A stretch of DNA of 64,000 bases from Treponema ruminis (GTDB lineage Bacteria; Spirochaetota; Spirochaetia; Treponematales; Treponemataceae). Shown one piece after another: positions 23,221 through 32,216 of the stretch. Under the pieces are notes generated by a model, which was not told where the DNA came from, did not search any database, and was given only the letters and a program-made list of their open reading frames with translations. The stretch covers positions 2,294,001-2,358,000 of the forward strand of contig CP031518.1 of the NCBI GenBank assembly GCA_017161305.1, read 5' to 3'. The translations under genes and the position numbers were made by a program. Each line of letters opens with the position of its first letter. Position 1 is the first letter of the stretch.

Positions 23221-24884
23221 TATTTGAATGAACTTCCACCGATGAATTCACGGATTATTGACTGTTTTGGAACATAATCCGATGAAATCGCGTTGAAGTG
23301 CGAGAGGAAGTTTATCAGGCGGCAGGCCTCGGTGTACTCGCTCTGATCAGGACGAACTGCGCGCAGCTTAGGCTCAGCATAAATCTTGAGAACCGGAAGC
23401 TCATAGTCCAGGGCCGTATTCAAAACCGCATCGGCAGAGTTCTGGTATGGGAAGATATGAAGCTTTTCACCACGCTGAACGCTGTCCCACATGCTGATTG
23501 TAGCCGAAGCCGGCTTGCCGCGGAAATTTGCGTCACGAACGATTCGGCGGATAAGGCGGTTGTCGCTGGTTGGAATTCGGTTGTGCTCGTCAAAGTTTAG
23601 CTGAGTGAGGGCCGAAAGATAAATCTTGAACTTGTACTCAGGCTTGATGAGAGGGGTGAGCCTGTCATTGAGGCCGTGAATTCCTTCGAGAATGAGGATG
23701 TCGCTCGGTCCCAAAGTCATTTTATTGTTGCCTGTGTAATAACGCTGTCCCAAATCGAAGTTGTATGAAGGAATCTCAACTTCCTTGCCTGCGAATAAAT
23801 CAAGAAGATTCTGGTTCAAAAGCTCAATGTCCAGGGCCTCAAGACACTCGTAATCATAGTTGCCGTTTTCGTCCTTTGGATTGCGGTCCCGGCCTACATA
23901 GTAGCAGTCCAGACTGATTGTCTTTGGAGTGTAGCCGATTGAACGCAGGTGAAGGGCCATTTTGAATGCGGAAGTTGTTTTACCCGAAGAAGAGGGACCT
24001 GCAATCAATACGACCTTTACATTGCCCCTATCAGCAATCTGCTGGGCAACTTTTGCATAGTTCTGAGCCTGATAAGTCTCACAGATGTCGATGAATTCAT
24101 TGATTTTCTTGCGTGATACAATTTCGTTGAGGGAAGCGCTTGTCGAAACATTGACCAGCTTGCCCCACTTTTTGTAGCGCTTGAAAATTTCGAAAATTTT
24201 TGGCGAGTCTTCAAAAGGAGCCACGGTGTCAGGACTTTTTGCCTCCGGGAAGCGGAGAAGGAATCCCTCATCATAAGGCTGGAGTTCGAACACTTTGAGT
24301 ATGCCCGTAGAATCAACGAGCGAACCAAAATAAACGTCGCAGAATTTGACAGTATCATCATCAAATGCGTTTACAAGAACACTGTCACGGCAGCGGTACT
24401 GAAGTTGCTTGGCAGTTTCCGGCATGCTGAGGCTGTTGAAAGCATCCATAGCCTCGGAAAAAGAAATGTGCCTTGTGTTGATAGGAATATCTTTTTCAAT
24501 GATTCTGCGCATTTCGGCTTTGAGCGAATCAACTTCTTCTTTTGTAATCGGATTTTCACGGTCCAATGTGTAATAATAGCTGTAGCCCAAACTGTGGCCG
24601 ATCAAAAGCCTTGTCTTGGGGAAAAGATTGTGAGCCGCTGCAGCGAGTACAAAAGATAACGAACGCCTGTAAACATAAGCTGCTTCTTTCGTGCCAAGGT
24701 AAACGCCTTCAATCCGGCTTGAAACACGAAGCGGACGGCACAAAGAGACGACCTTATAATTTACTTTGAGAGCGATAATAGTTCCCTCATGAGGAGGAAG
24801 CTTGTCTAAAATGTCTTTGCCACGAAGTCGGGCTGGAACATCGATTTTTCTACCATCAGTAAAAGTTAAAGTAATATTTCCCAT
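23217..24884 (-). CDS. TGS domain / uridine kinase-like nucleoside kinase
   Basis: The 555 aa protein has an N-terminal TGS-like module (about 1-60: 'ITLTFTDGRKIDVPARLRGKDIL'). A threonyl-tRNA-synthetase-like second domain contains 'LLIGHSLGYSYYYT' and 'SFSEAMDAFN'. The C-terminal P-loop kinase has Walker A 'VLIAGPSSSGKTTSAFKMAL' near 295-310, 'SLDCYYVGRDRNP', 'ILEGIHGLND' and 'RLIRRIVRDANFRG'. This fusion is annotated as nucleoside or uridine kinase in many spirochaetes and Firmicutes; the natural substrate is not certain. The ATG is preceded 6 nt upstream by TATAAT, so the transcript may be leaderless. Confidence 0.87.
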   Translation of the reverse strand: MGNITLTFTDGRKIDVPARLRGKDILDKLPPHEGTIIALKVNYKVVSLCRPLRVSSRIEGVYLGTKEAAYVYRRSLSFVLAAAAHNLFPKTRLLIGHSLGYSYYYTLDRENPITKEEVDSLKAEMRRIIEKDIPINTRHISFSEAMDAFNSLSMPETAKQLQYRCRDSVLVNAFDDDTVKFCDVYFGSLVDSTGILKVFELQPYDEGFLLRFPEAKSPDTVAPFEDSPKIFEIFKRYKKWGKLVNVSTSASLNEIVSRKKINEFIDICETYQAQNYAKVAQQIADRGNVKVVLIAGPSSSGKTTSAFKMALHLRSIGYTPKTISLDCYYVGRDRNPKDENGNYDYECLEALDIELLNQNLLDLFAGKEVEIPSYNFDLGQRYYTGNNKMTLGPSDILILEGIHGLNDRLTPLIKPEYKFKIYLSALTQLNFDEHNRIPTSDNRLIRRIVRDANFRGKPASATISMWDSVQRGEKLHIFPYQNSADAVLNTALDYELPVLKIYAEPKLRAVRPDQSEYTEACRLINFLSHFNAISSDYVPKQSIIREFIGGSSFKY

Positions 24885-24890
24885 ACAAGA

Positions 24891-24896
24891 ATTATA
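24891..24896 (-). promoter_or_regulatory. -10 element of the uridine kinase-like gene
   Basis: TATAAT on the minus strand ends 6 nt before the ATG. I see no good -35, and no Shine-Dalgarno fits the short leader. Confidence 0.4.
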
Positions 24897-24947
24897 CTCC
24901 AGCTTTTTCTATAAAGCGAGAAAAATTTAAAAATTTTAAGAATATTT

Positions 24948-25424
24948 CTATAAATCTTCTTCCAGATCCGGAATGTGCTTTTTGAGAGTCTTCATGAAGT
25001 CTTCACCGCTCACGCCAGCACGCAAAGCCGCAAAAACACAGCTGTCACCGGCTACAGTTCCAAGGATTTCATCGAGATTGAGGCAGTCAAGGGCATTTGC
25101 AACGGCATCAGCATGGCCGCCGAAAGTTTTGATTACGACAGTAGTTGCATTCCAGTCGATGCTCACATAGCCGCGCAAAAAGTCCTGAACAAAAATCTGC
25201 TCGCTCTCACCCCGGTCTTCATCACTCTGAAGGGTGTAAACATAGCCTGCATGACCGTCACTTACCTTGCCGACTTTTAAAAGCTTGAGGTCCCGGGAAA
25301 GGGTTGCCTGAGTTACGTCGAAGCCTTCTTTTGTAAGCTCACGCAAAAGTTCATCCTGGCTTTCGATACGGTTATTTTTGATTAATTTCTTTATTGCTTT
25401 AAGGCGTTCTGAGCGTTCTTTCAT
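24948..25424 (-). CDS. argR: Arginine repressor ArgR
   Basis: The 158 aa protein fits ArgR/AhrC. The N-terminal winged helix is 'MKERSERLKAIKKLIKNNRIESQDELLRELTKEGFDVTQATLSRDLKLLKVGKV' with the SRDL recognition helix. The C-terminal hexamerisation and arginine-binding domain has 'VVIKTFGGHADAVANALD' and 'EILGTVAGDSCVFAALR', including the GTVAGDD-like loop (here GTVAGDS). ArgR with arginine represses arginine biosynthesis genes. A near-consensus ARG box overlaps its own -10. argH is about 10 kb away in this window. A Shine-Dalgarno AAGGA lies 7 nt before the ATG. Confidence 0.95.
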   Translation of the reverse strand: MKERSERLKAIKKLIKNNRIESQDELLRELTKEGFDVTQATLSRDLKLLKVGKVSDGHAGYVYTLQSDEDRGESEQIFVQDFLRGYVSIDWNATTVVIKTFGGHADAVANALDCLNLDEILGTVAGDSCVFAALRAGVSGEDFMKTLKKHIPDLEEDL

Positions 25425-25438
25425 CTGTAAATCCTTAA

Positions 25439-25452
25439 AGAATTATAATTCA
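25439..25452 (-). promoter_or_regulatory. ARG-box-like operator over the argR -10
   Basis: Minus strand TGAATTATAATTCT matches the ARG box core TGAAT-4 A/T-ATTCA with one mismatch and contains the -10 TATAAT of argR. This predicts ArgR autoregulation. Confidence 0.6.
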
Positions 25453-25478
25453 AAAGAGGGGAAAATTTCAAGAAAAGC

Positions 25479-25901
25479 CTAATTCCACTTTGCCGTAACG
25501 ATATCGTCAATTTCGTTTTCTTCGGCCTTGAGGTTTTCCTTTTTCCATGCGGATTTTCTTTTGTCGCGGAGATTTTCCAGAACCTTGCAGTTTTTCATCG
25601 CCTCACGCATAGCCTCACGCTTTTCTTCGGTAATGACCTGGGCCTGGGCGAGATTCATCAGGGCTTCTTCTTTCTGCTGATTCAAAAGGCGGAAATAATT
25701 TTGTGCCGCCATCAGTCCGCCCACGTCTTTCGTTTCATCTGCCGTTCGAACAGTCGAAGCATGAGCCTGGGCAATCATATCAAGAGTATTCTGGATTTTC
25801 GTTTCTTCGGCTACGGCCTTTCCAAGCTCAGCCTCAGCCTGTTTTTTCTCAAACTCGCGAAAATCCAAAACTTTCTGCAAGGAAAAATTAAAGCGCTTCA
25901 T
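25479..25901 (-). CDS. fliJ: Flagellar export chaperone FliJ
   Basis: The 140 aa protein is nearly all helical and charged ('MKRFNFSLQKVLDFREFEKKQAEAELGKAVAEETK'), matching FliJ length and its 'F...L.KVL..R...E..A...L' opening. FliJ forms the central stalk of the FliI ATPase ring and helps hand over export chaperones. It is the last gene of the flagellar run, 3 bp after fliI. Confidence 0.88.
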   Translation of the reverse strand: MKRFNFSLQKVLDFREFEKKQAEAELGKAVAEETKIQNTLDMIAQAHASTVRTADETKDVGGLMAAQNYFRLLNQQKEEALMNLAQAQVITEEKREAMREAMKNCKVLENLRDKRKSAWKKENLKAEENEIDDIVTAKWN

Positions 25902-25904
25902 AGG

Positions 25905-27395
25905 CTAGAGCTTGTCCGCAACATCAGAAATCGCGGAAATCTGCTCAGGAAGATTTGACTCGAATGCACCGCTGGCCTTTGCATTGGCGTCAGTGACGTT
26001 TTCTTCCTTATGCTCATGAACAAGCTGGGCTACGGTTTTTCGACCAAGAGCCGGCTGCTCGACATATTCCTCGTCCGGGATTTCGATTTCAGCAAGGGCA
26101 GAAAGTTTCTGCAAAGTGTCGTCGATTGAGCAGTGCTCGTCTTCTTCCTGACACAAGAATTCTTCGATGGCCTCGTGCTTGTCGATTGAAAGGTCGATTT
26201 CAGCGTTGGCTCCCTTCTGATAAACGCCGGCAGAAATCATGTCCCGGTTATCCTCGTAGATTGCAACAAGACGGCTGATTTTATTAACGGCTTTAAGGGT
26301 CTCACGCCCAGAGACACGGCGGGCAAGACGGCTGATTGACTTGAGCACGTCAATTGCCGGGTAATGCCTCTGCTGGGCCAAAGAGCGGCTTAAAACGATG
26401 TGTCCGTCCAAGGTACCGCGGACTTTATCTGTGATTGGCTCGTCCATGTCATCGCCGTCAACAAGAACATTATAGAAAGCAGTGATTGAACCCTTATCGT
26501 TTGTACCGGTTCTTTCGAGAAGCTTTGGAATCAAGTCAAAAACGCTAGGCGGATATCCCCGCTGGGCAGGAGCCTCACCTGTTGAAAGGCCGATTTCTCG
26601 CTGGGCATGGGCAAATCGGGTCATGTTGTCCATCATGAGCATGACGTCCTTACCCTGGTCACGGAAATATTCTGCGATTGCAGTTGTGACATAAGCAGCA
26701 CGAAGTCGGCAGATTGAAGGAGTATCGCTTGTAGCAACGACGATTACCGACCGCTTCATGCCTTCCGGTCCCAAATCGCGCTCGATGAAGTCATTAACCT
26801 CACGGTTACGCTCACCAATCAGACCGATTACGTTGATGTCTGCGTTAGTATTTCGGGCAATCATTGAAAGCAAAGTAGATTTTCCGACACCAGAACCCGC
26901 AAAAATACCCAGACGCTGACCTTTTCCGCATGTAAGAAGAGAATCGATGCAGCGTACACCGGTTGAAATGCGTTTATTGATTGGAAGACGTGTAATCGGA
27001 TCAGGCGGAGAAGCCAGAACCGGGTAATATTCAGTTACATCGAGGGAACCTTTTCCGTCGATTGGAGTTCCCGTAGCATCAAGAACGCGGCCCAGAAGAT
27101 TCTTTCCGACCGGAACCTGAAGAATGTGGCCGCTTGCGATGATTTCACAGCCGATTTCGATTCCCGTCGTGTCGGAATAAGGCATGAGTTTTACAGTGTT
27201 TCCCTCAAAGCCCATTACCTCGGCAAGAACTTCTTTATTTCGGGAAGGAATTTTAATCGTACAGATTTCACCGATAACGGAACGAGGGCCGTTACTTTCA
27301 ATAACGAGCCCCTTTACGGCAGTTACATGCCCTGTATAGAGAATGGTCTCAGTGTGTTTGACCGTGTTTAAGTATTTGTTGAAAAAAGACTCCAT
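25905..27395 (-). CDS. fliI: Flagellum-specific ATP synthase FliI
   Basis: The 496 aa protein is an F1-beta-like ATPase. It has Walker A 'GIFAGSGVGKSTLLSMIAR' near 165, 'VIGLIGERNREVNDFIERDLG', 'DVMLMMDNMTRFAHAQREIGLSTGEAPAQRGYPPSVF' and 'DGHIVLSRSLAQQRHYPAIDVLKSISRL'. FliI forms the cytoplasmic hexamer that powers flagellar protein export. It is about 50 residues longer than most FliI; the excess is an acidic tail after about 445 ('DEEYVEQPALGRKTVAQLVHEH...'). Partners FliH (upstream) and FliJ (downstream) flank it. Confidence 0.97.
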   Translation of the reverse strand: MESFFNKYLNTVKHTETILYTGHVTAVKGLVIESNGPRSVIGEICTIKIPSRNKEVLAEVMGFEGNTVKLMPYSDTTGIEIGCEIIASGHILQVPVGKNLLGRVLDATGTPIDGKGSLDVTEYYPVLASPPDPITRLPINKRISTGVRCIDSLLTCGKGQRLGIFAGSGVGKSTLLSMIARNTNADINVIGLIGERNREVNDFIERDLGPEGMKRSVIVVATSDTPSICRLRAAYVTTAIAEYFRDQGKDVMLMMDNMTRFAHAQREIGLSTGEAPAQRGYPPSVFDLIPKLLERTGTNDKGSITAFYNVLVDGDDMDEPITDKVRGTLDGHIVLSRSLAQQRHYPAIDVLKSISRLARRVSGRETLKAVNKISRLVAIYEDNRDMISAGVYQKGANAEIDLSIDKHEAIEEFLCQEEDEHCSIDDTLQKLSALAEIEIPDEEYVEQPALGRKTVAQLVHEHKEENVTDANAKASGAFESNLPEQISAISDVADKL

Positions 27396-27418
27396 TTTCC
27401 CCCACCCAGTGAATCTTT

Positions 27419-28372
27419 TTAACCTTCAGAAACCGGCATCGGCTCGTTTTTAGTGATAGTCTTAACCGGAGAAATATCCAGGATTGCTGACTCAAGTTCG
27501 CTCAGCTGGCTCTGGATTCGGGCATCGATGGCACCGAAGTCAGTCTCAACGATACAGCCGCCCCTGTCAACTGTTGAATCCTCAAGCACTGTGATTCCCT
27601 TGACGTTCTCAACCTGCTTGATGAAGTCCTGGGTATGCTCGCTCGTAAGCTTGACGTCTGCAAGGTTTACGCGGATTGTAACGTCGCCACGCCCCTTAAC
27701 CTTTTTGAGGGCCTGCAAAATATTTGCCATTACGACAGACTTCTGATTTTCTGAAATGATTTTAACAACCTTTCTGGTCATGAGGATTACAAGCTCAACA
27801 ATCTGCTGCTCGGTCTCGCTCAAAATCTCTTCGCGGCGGCTCATTACGCCCTCAAGAATTTTGTGGGTGCGCTCAATCAGTCGCTCAACTTCGCCCTGAC
27901 CTTCGCCAAAACCTTCTTCGCGGCCCTTGTTCAAGCCTTCTGAATATCCGCTCTTTTTGAGGGCTTCCTGCTCAGCCCTGGCCTCTTCGATAATCCGGCT
28001 TGCTTCTTCCTGAGCTTTTTTGATTATTTCAGCCGCATTCTGCTCGGCTTCATTTTTTACGATTTGTGCCTGATTTGTCTGTCTTTTGACCTCAGCAAAT
28101 GCGGCATCTTCTGCCCTTTTGACGATTTCGTCAGCCTTTGCCTGAGCGTCTGCAAACATCTGCTGCTTTTCCTGCTCCCACTGAGCCTTAAATGCCTCAG
28201 CTTCACGGCGCAGGTCATCGGCTGTAGGACCTGTGTATTCAGGAACTACTTCCTCAACAACTTCTTCTACAGGCGGAGCAAATTCATGGACAAGCTGGAG
28301 CTTGAATTCGCCCTCTTTCGGCTTTAACTGACCAGGTTGGAATAATGTCTGCTGAAATAAATTTCTTGCCAT
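27419..28372 (-). CDS. fliH: Flagellar assembly protein FliH
   Basis: The 317 aa protein starts '[26 protein letters not shown]'. It has a long Glu/Lys/Ala coiled coil (about 50-165: '[33 protein letters not shown]') with '[21 protein letters not shown]', the Gly-repeat stretch typical of FliH, and a C-terminal V-ATPase-E-like domain ('[22 protein letters not shown]', '[23 protein letters not shown]'). FliH holds FliI at the export gate and C ring. It lies between fliG and fliI. Confidence 0.93.
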   Translation of the reverse strand: MARNLFQQTLFQPGQLKPKEGEFKLQLVHEFAPPVEEVVEEVVPEYTGPTADDLRREAEAFKAQWEQEKQQMFADAQAKADEIVKRAEDAAFAEVKRQTNQAQIVKNEAEQNAAEIIKKAQEEASRIIEEARAEQEALKKSGYSEGLNKGREEGFGEGQGEVERLIERTHKILEGVMSRREEILSETEQQIVELVILMTRKVVKIISENQKSVVMANILQALKKVKGRGDVTIRVNLADVKLTSEHTQDFIKQVENVKGITVLEDSTVDRGGCIVETDFGAIDARIQSQLSELESAILDISPVKTITKNEPMPVSEG

Positions 28373-28387
28373 GAATAAACCCCTTTA

Positions 28388-29443
28388 TTAAACGACCAAT
28401 TCGTCCTCACCGCTTCGTGCAATGACGATTTCACCCGCATCTTCGAGTCGGCGGATAGTAGAAACGATTTTCTGCTGTGCTTCTTCGACGTCCTTCAAGC
28501 GGACAGGTCCCATGAATTCCATGTCTTCCTTGAGCATTGAAGCCGCACGTTTTGACATGTTTCGGAAAATCTTGTCCTGAACTTCGGTATCGACTGATTT
28601 GAGAGCCTTTGAAAGCTCCTGAGTATCGACTTCGCGCAGTACCTTCTGAATAGCACGGTCGTCGAGCATAACGATATCTTCGAAGACGAACATTCGCTTT
28701 TTGATTTCCTCTGCCAAATCCGGATCTTCTTCTTCGAGGGATTCGATGATTGCCTTTTCAGAAGAACGGTCAACAAGGTTGAGGATTTCAACGATAGACT
28801 CAACACCACCAGCAGCAGTGTAGTCTTCGCTTGACAATGTAGAAAGTTTTTTCTCAAGAACTCGTTCAACCTCACGCAAAACGTCAGGAGATGTACGGTC
28901 CATTGTTGCAAGTCGTTTTGAAACTTCAGGCTGGATTTCCGGCGGAAGGTTCTGCAAAATAACGGCAGCCTTTCCAGGTTCCAGGTAAGCAAGAATCAAG
29001 GCAATTGTCTGCGGATATTCCTGCTGAATGAAGTTGAGCAAGTGGGCAGGGTCTGTACGGCGGATAAAGTCGAACGGACGAACCTGCAAAGAACTTGTAA
29101 GACGGTTGATGATGTCGATTGCCTTCTGGCTTCCCAAAGATTTTTCGAGCAATTCGCGGGCATAATCGATACCACCGGTGGTGATAAAGTTCTGAGCCGC
29201 CATGAGCTCCTGGAATTCTTCAAGAACCTGATCCTTAAAGTCAGAATCGACTGTCTCCAATCGAGCGATTTCAAATGTTAATGTTTCAACCTCATCCTCA
29301 CGAAGGTGCTTCATGATTTCTGAGGAAACGTCAGAACCGAGCGAAACGAGGAAGATGGCAGCCTTCTGTCGGCCGGTGAGATTCTTATAATCTTTTGCCC
29401 CGCCCTTTTTACCAGGCTTGGCAGCTGCTTTTGAGTCAGACAT
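28388..29443 (-). CDS. fliG: Flagellar motor switch protein FliG
   Basis: The 351 aa protein is full length with the three FliG domains: 'LTGRQKAAIFLVSLGSDVSSEIMKHL' (FliF-binding), 'FIQQEYPQTIALILAYLEPGKAAVILQNLPPE' (middle, EHPQ-like 'EYPQ') and the C-terminal torque domain ('FEDIVMLDDRAIQKVLREVDTQELSKALKSVD', 'KRAASMLKEDMEFMGPVRLKDVEEAQQKIV'). FliG links the MS ring to the switch and contacts the stator. It follows fliF by 3 bp. Some spirochaetes have a second FliG elsewhere; this is the operon copy. Confidence 0.97.
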   Translation of the reverse strand: MSDSKAAAKPGKKGGAKDYKNLTGRQKAAIFLVSLGSDVSSEIMKHLREDEVETLTFEIARLETVDSDFKDQVLEEFQELMAAQNFITTGGIDYARELLEKSLGSQKAIDIINRLTSSLQVRPFDFIRRTDPAHLLNFIQQEYPQTIALILAYLEPGKAAVILQNLPPEIQPEVSKRLATMDRTSPDVLREVERVLEKKLSTLSSEDYTAAGGVESIVEILNLVDRSSEKAIIESLEEEDPDLAEEIKKRMFVFEDIVMLDDRAIQKVLREVDTQELSKALKSVDTEVQDKIFRNMSKRAASMLKEDMEFMGPVRLKDVEEAQQKIVSTIRRLEDAGEIVIARSGEDELVV

Positions 29444-29446
29444 TTT

Positions 29447-31228
29447 CTACTCCTCCATCATCCAAGTTCTGATGAGCATTGCGACATCCTCAGGATGCTC
29501 TTTTGCCATTGCAATTGCATTTTCCTGAAGTTCGGCACGCTTGCGCTCTTCGACAGACATAGTAACTTCCATGCCTTCCTGTTTTGCATCCCAGAGAGCC
29601 TTTTCGCGTTCTGCCTGCTGACGGCGCAAAAGTTCTTCTTCGCGAAGACGTCGGCGGCGTTCAAGCTCACGGCTGATCATTCTGAATACGATGAATGCAA
29701 TGAGAATAACGACAACGCCAATCAATACGAGCATGATTGTCTTTCTAGTCTGCTGTGCGCGGATAATTGCGGCATCTTCAAGATCCTGCTCGTTCTGGCG
29801 GTTGAATTTAATGTTTGTTACTACGACGCGGTAATTTCGGCTGGCATCATATCCGATTGCACCCTGAAGGTAGTTTGCAGTCTGCTCAAGTTCATCAGAA
29901 GAAAGAGGACTGTAAATTCGAAGGATGTGACCGAGTGCGAAGCGGTATTTAACCTGATCTTCCCAGTCAGGATACTGTGACTTCAATGCGTCAAGATTTT
30001 TCTCTGTGACGAATACAGGATTTCCCGCACCGTCAGTGATTTTCTCCCAGTTACCGTCGATGTTGACAGAAACCGTGATTCGGTCAACGGCAGGCATGCG
30101 CTCTTCCGTGCGATGCTCAACGTTAACGACGTTGTTCTGAATTACGCCTGTTTCGGTTGACTTGCCGATTACGTTAGACATGTCGGAATAAACCGGAGGA
30201 TTCTGGCCCTCAACGCCGGCAGGACCTTCCGGATTGTAGCCCGTACCAGTCCATTCTTTTGTTACAGTCTGAGTTGAAATAGGAAGATAATCGCGTTTTT
30301 CAGTTGTATCGTAAGGCTTTGACGGATCCTGCTCCGTAATCATGATTGGAGTGTGGATTGTCTTGTCGCTTGAAACCTTTGATGTATCCATGTCAACGTT
30401 TACGTCGAGGTCGCGGACTCGGTCTTCGCCGTAAATGCTCTGAAGTGAGCCGATTACCTTTGCACGCTTTTCACTAGCGAGCTTGAGCTTGAATTTTTCG
30501 GTGCGCTCAATGAGGCTGAGACGGTCAATTTCTGCCATGCCAGCAAAATCATTGAGGATGTCACCTGCTGTATTTGAAATTACGATATTGTCTTCTGTGA
30601 GGCCTGAAACCGAGCGGAGGATAAGGCGCTGAATGCCCTGAATGCGCTTGCGGTCATGCTCCATTACAGAACCGTTTTTGAATCTCAAAGTAACGGAAGC
30701 TGTCGCAGGAACCCGCTGGCTCTCATAAATTGAATTCTGCCCCGGAGTGATTACAACGTCTGCACTTGCAATATCGTCGAGGGATTCGATATGCTGCTTT
30801 ACCTGATTTGTAACACGGCGCAAATCGTTCTTTTCACGCTCGAAATCAGTCGTAGACCAGTTTGTAACGTCAAGCATCTGGCTGAAAACGTCAACACGGT
30901 TAGGAATCAAATCCTCAGCAACAAGAATCGCCTTTGCACGGCGGGCAGTTACTTCGTCATCGACATAAATGAGACCGGTTGTTTCATTAAGAGTGTACTT
31001 GATGTTTTCCTGATCAAGACGATACGCGATATCTGCACGGGCATTTGAATCCGTGATAGGCGTATTAAAAAGCGGAATTGTTGTAGGTTTTGAAGAACCT
31101 TTGAAAACAAGCACTAAAACGACAATAACCGCGACAAGAATTCCCGCGGCGATTGCTTTTTGAACGGGCTTCCATGCAGCCCATAAACTTTTTAACTTGG
31201 CAGTCGTATTTTTAAGCCAGTCGTTCAT
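29447..31228 (-). CDS. fliF: Flagellar MS-ring protein FliF
   Basis: The 593 aa protein has a first membrane helix at about 24-44 ('AIAAGILVAVIVVLVLVF'), ring-building motifs ('IPLFNTPITDSNARADIAYRLDQENIKYTL', 'RRAKAILVAEDLIPNRVDVFSQMLD', 'ASADVVITPG', 'ASVTLRFKNG', 'IVISNTAGDILNDF'), a second membrane helix near 500-520 ('TIMLVLIGVVVILIAFIVF') and a C-terminal charged FliG-binding tail. It forms the MS ring in the inner membrane. It is preceded by a GGGAGGGG Shine-Dalgarno and by two strong hairpins in the fliE-fliF gap. Confidence 0.97.
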   Translation of the reverse strand: MNDWLKNTTAKLKSLWAAWKPVQKAIAAGILVAVIVVLVLVFKGSSKPTTIPLFNTPITDSNARADIAYRLDQENIKYTLNETTGLIYVDDEVTARRAKAILVAEDLIPNRVDVFSQMLDVTNWSTTDFEREKNDLRRVTNQVKQHIESLDDIASADVVITPGQNSIYESQRVPATASVTLRFKNGSVMEHDRKRIQGIQRLILRSVSGLTEDNIVISNTAGDILNDFAGMAEIDRLSLIERTEKFKLKLASEKRAKVIGSLQSIYGEDRVRDLDVNVDMDTSKVSSDKTIHTPIMITEQDPSKPYDTTEKRDYLPISTQTVTKEWTGTGYNPEGPAGVEGQNPPVYSDMSNVIGKSTETGVIQNNVVNVEHRTEERMPAVDRITVSVNIDGNWEKITDGAGNPVFVTEKNLDALKSQYPDWEDQVKYRFALGHILRIYSPLSSDELEQTANYLQGAIGYDASRNYRVVVTNIKFNRQNEQDLEDAAIIRAQQTRKTIMLVLIGVVVILIAFIVFRMISRELERRRRLREEELLRRQQAEREKALWDAKQEGMEVTMSVEERKRAELQENAIAMAKEHPEDVAMLIRTWMMEE

Positions 31229-31260
31229 CTACCCCTCCCGTGAACGAACAACAATATTTC

Positions 31261-31321
31261 AAGAAGATATTTATAAAATAAATATCTTCTTAGAATACCA
31301 CACTTTTCAGAATCTGAAAAG
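31261..31321 (-). repeat. Two strong hairpins between fliE and fliF
   Basis: A perfect 14-bp stem with a 3-nt loop (arms 31261-31274 and 31278-31291) and an 8-bp stem with a 3-nt loop (31303-31310 / 31314-31321) occupy the 110-bp gap. Neither is followed by a T tract, so they look like RNA-stability or processing structures rather than terminators. Confidence 0.75.
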
Positions 31322-31338
31322 AAGATTATAAATTCCAA

Positions 31339-31692
31339 CTATCTGTTAGTTGAAAGCTCGTTCCAGCCTGTAACAAGACGGTCAATGACAGTCTGAGCCA
31401 GGCTCAAAGACATCTGAGCTTTTGCCATAGCAGTGGTTACATCATGAATATCGACAGAATCAGGATCAGTTATGAGTTTTTCCTGAACACGGCCGACGTC
31501 AAGCTGCTGGTTATTCATTGCAGAAACAGCATTTACGAGATAAGACTCGAAAGTGCCCATATTTTTTTCGTTCTGAATTGAATTTGAATTTTCTGAACCT
31601 GGAAGAATTGAAGAAAGCTTCGCAGAGCCGGCATGAGCCGGATTTGTTCTGATCATCTCAACCTGAGACAGACTTGGCATTGTAACATTCAT
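31339..31692 (-). CDS. fliE: Flagellar hook-basal body protein FliE
   Basis: The 117 aa protein has the FliE C-terminal pattern 'FESYLVNAVSAMNNQQLDVGRVQEKLITDPDSVDIHDVTTAMAKAQMSLSLAQTVIDRLVTGWNELSTNR'. FliE joins the MS ring to the rod. Residues 1-45 are Ser/Asn-rich and little conserved. It follows flgC. Confidence 0.93.
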   Translation of the reverse strand: MNVTMPSLSQVEMIRTNPAHAGSAKLSSILPGSENSNSIQNEKNMGTFESYLVNAVSAMNNQQLDVGRVQEKLITDPDSVDIHDVTTAMAKAQMSLSLAQTVIDRLVTGWNELSTNR

Positions 31693-31744
31693 AAATATCC
31701 ACCCTCTAAAATTTTATACCAAAAATTCCATTATGACAAGGACT

Positions 31745-32206
31745 TTAGCCCCGTCCAATCTCCAGTGCGCTAGAGAACATGTCTTTTGCACCCTGAATTA
31801 CGGTTGAGTTTGCCTCGTAAGCCCGGCTTGCCGAAATCAAGTCAACCATTTCATTTACGATATTTACGTTCGGATACTCAACATAGCCTTTATTTGGGCC
31901 AGACTGAATTGCATCCGGATTTGTCGGATCATATACAAGACGTCCCTGCTCAGTGCTCTTTACGATTTCACGGACGCGAACGCCTTTTCCAGGACCATTA
32001 TCCTGATCAGCCGAAACAAAGGGGCTTCTCCAGGTCGGATGTGCAGATGCAATCGGCTCAATTACGACAGAAGATTTTTTGAAAGCACCGCCCTCAGGAG
32101 TTCGTGTAGTGCTTGCGTTGGCGATGTTGTTAGAAATGACATCAGTGCGGAGCCGTTCAACGCTCATGCCTGTAGCAGCTATATTAATAGAAGTAAACAT
32201 TCCCAT
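31745..32206 (-). CDS. flgC: Flagellar rod protein FlgC
   Basis: The 153 aa protein starts 'MGMFTSINIAATGMSVERLRTDVISNNIANASTTRTPEGGAFKK', the rod-protein N-terminus with the NNIANA motif. It ends 'YVEYPNVNIVNEMVDLISASRAYEANSTVIQGAKDMFSSALEIGRG', the classical FlgC C-terminus. It is a proximal rod subunit. A 10-bp gap separates it from flgB. Confidence 0.96.
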   Translation of the reverse strand: MGMFTSINIAATGMSVERLRTDVISNNIANASTTRTPEGGAFKKSSVVIEPIASAHPTWRSPFVSADQDNGPGKGVRVREIVKSTEQGRLVYDPTNPDAIQSGPNKGYVEYPNVNIVNEMVDLISASRAYEANSTVIQGAKDMFSSALEIGRG

Positions 32207-32216
32207 AACCTATCTC

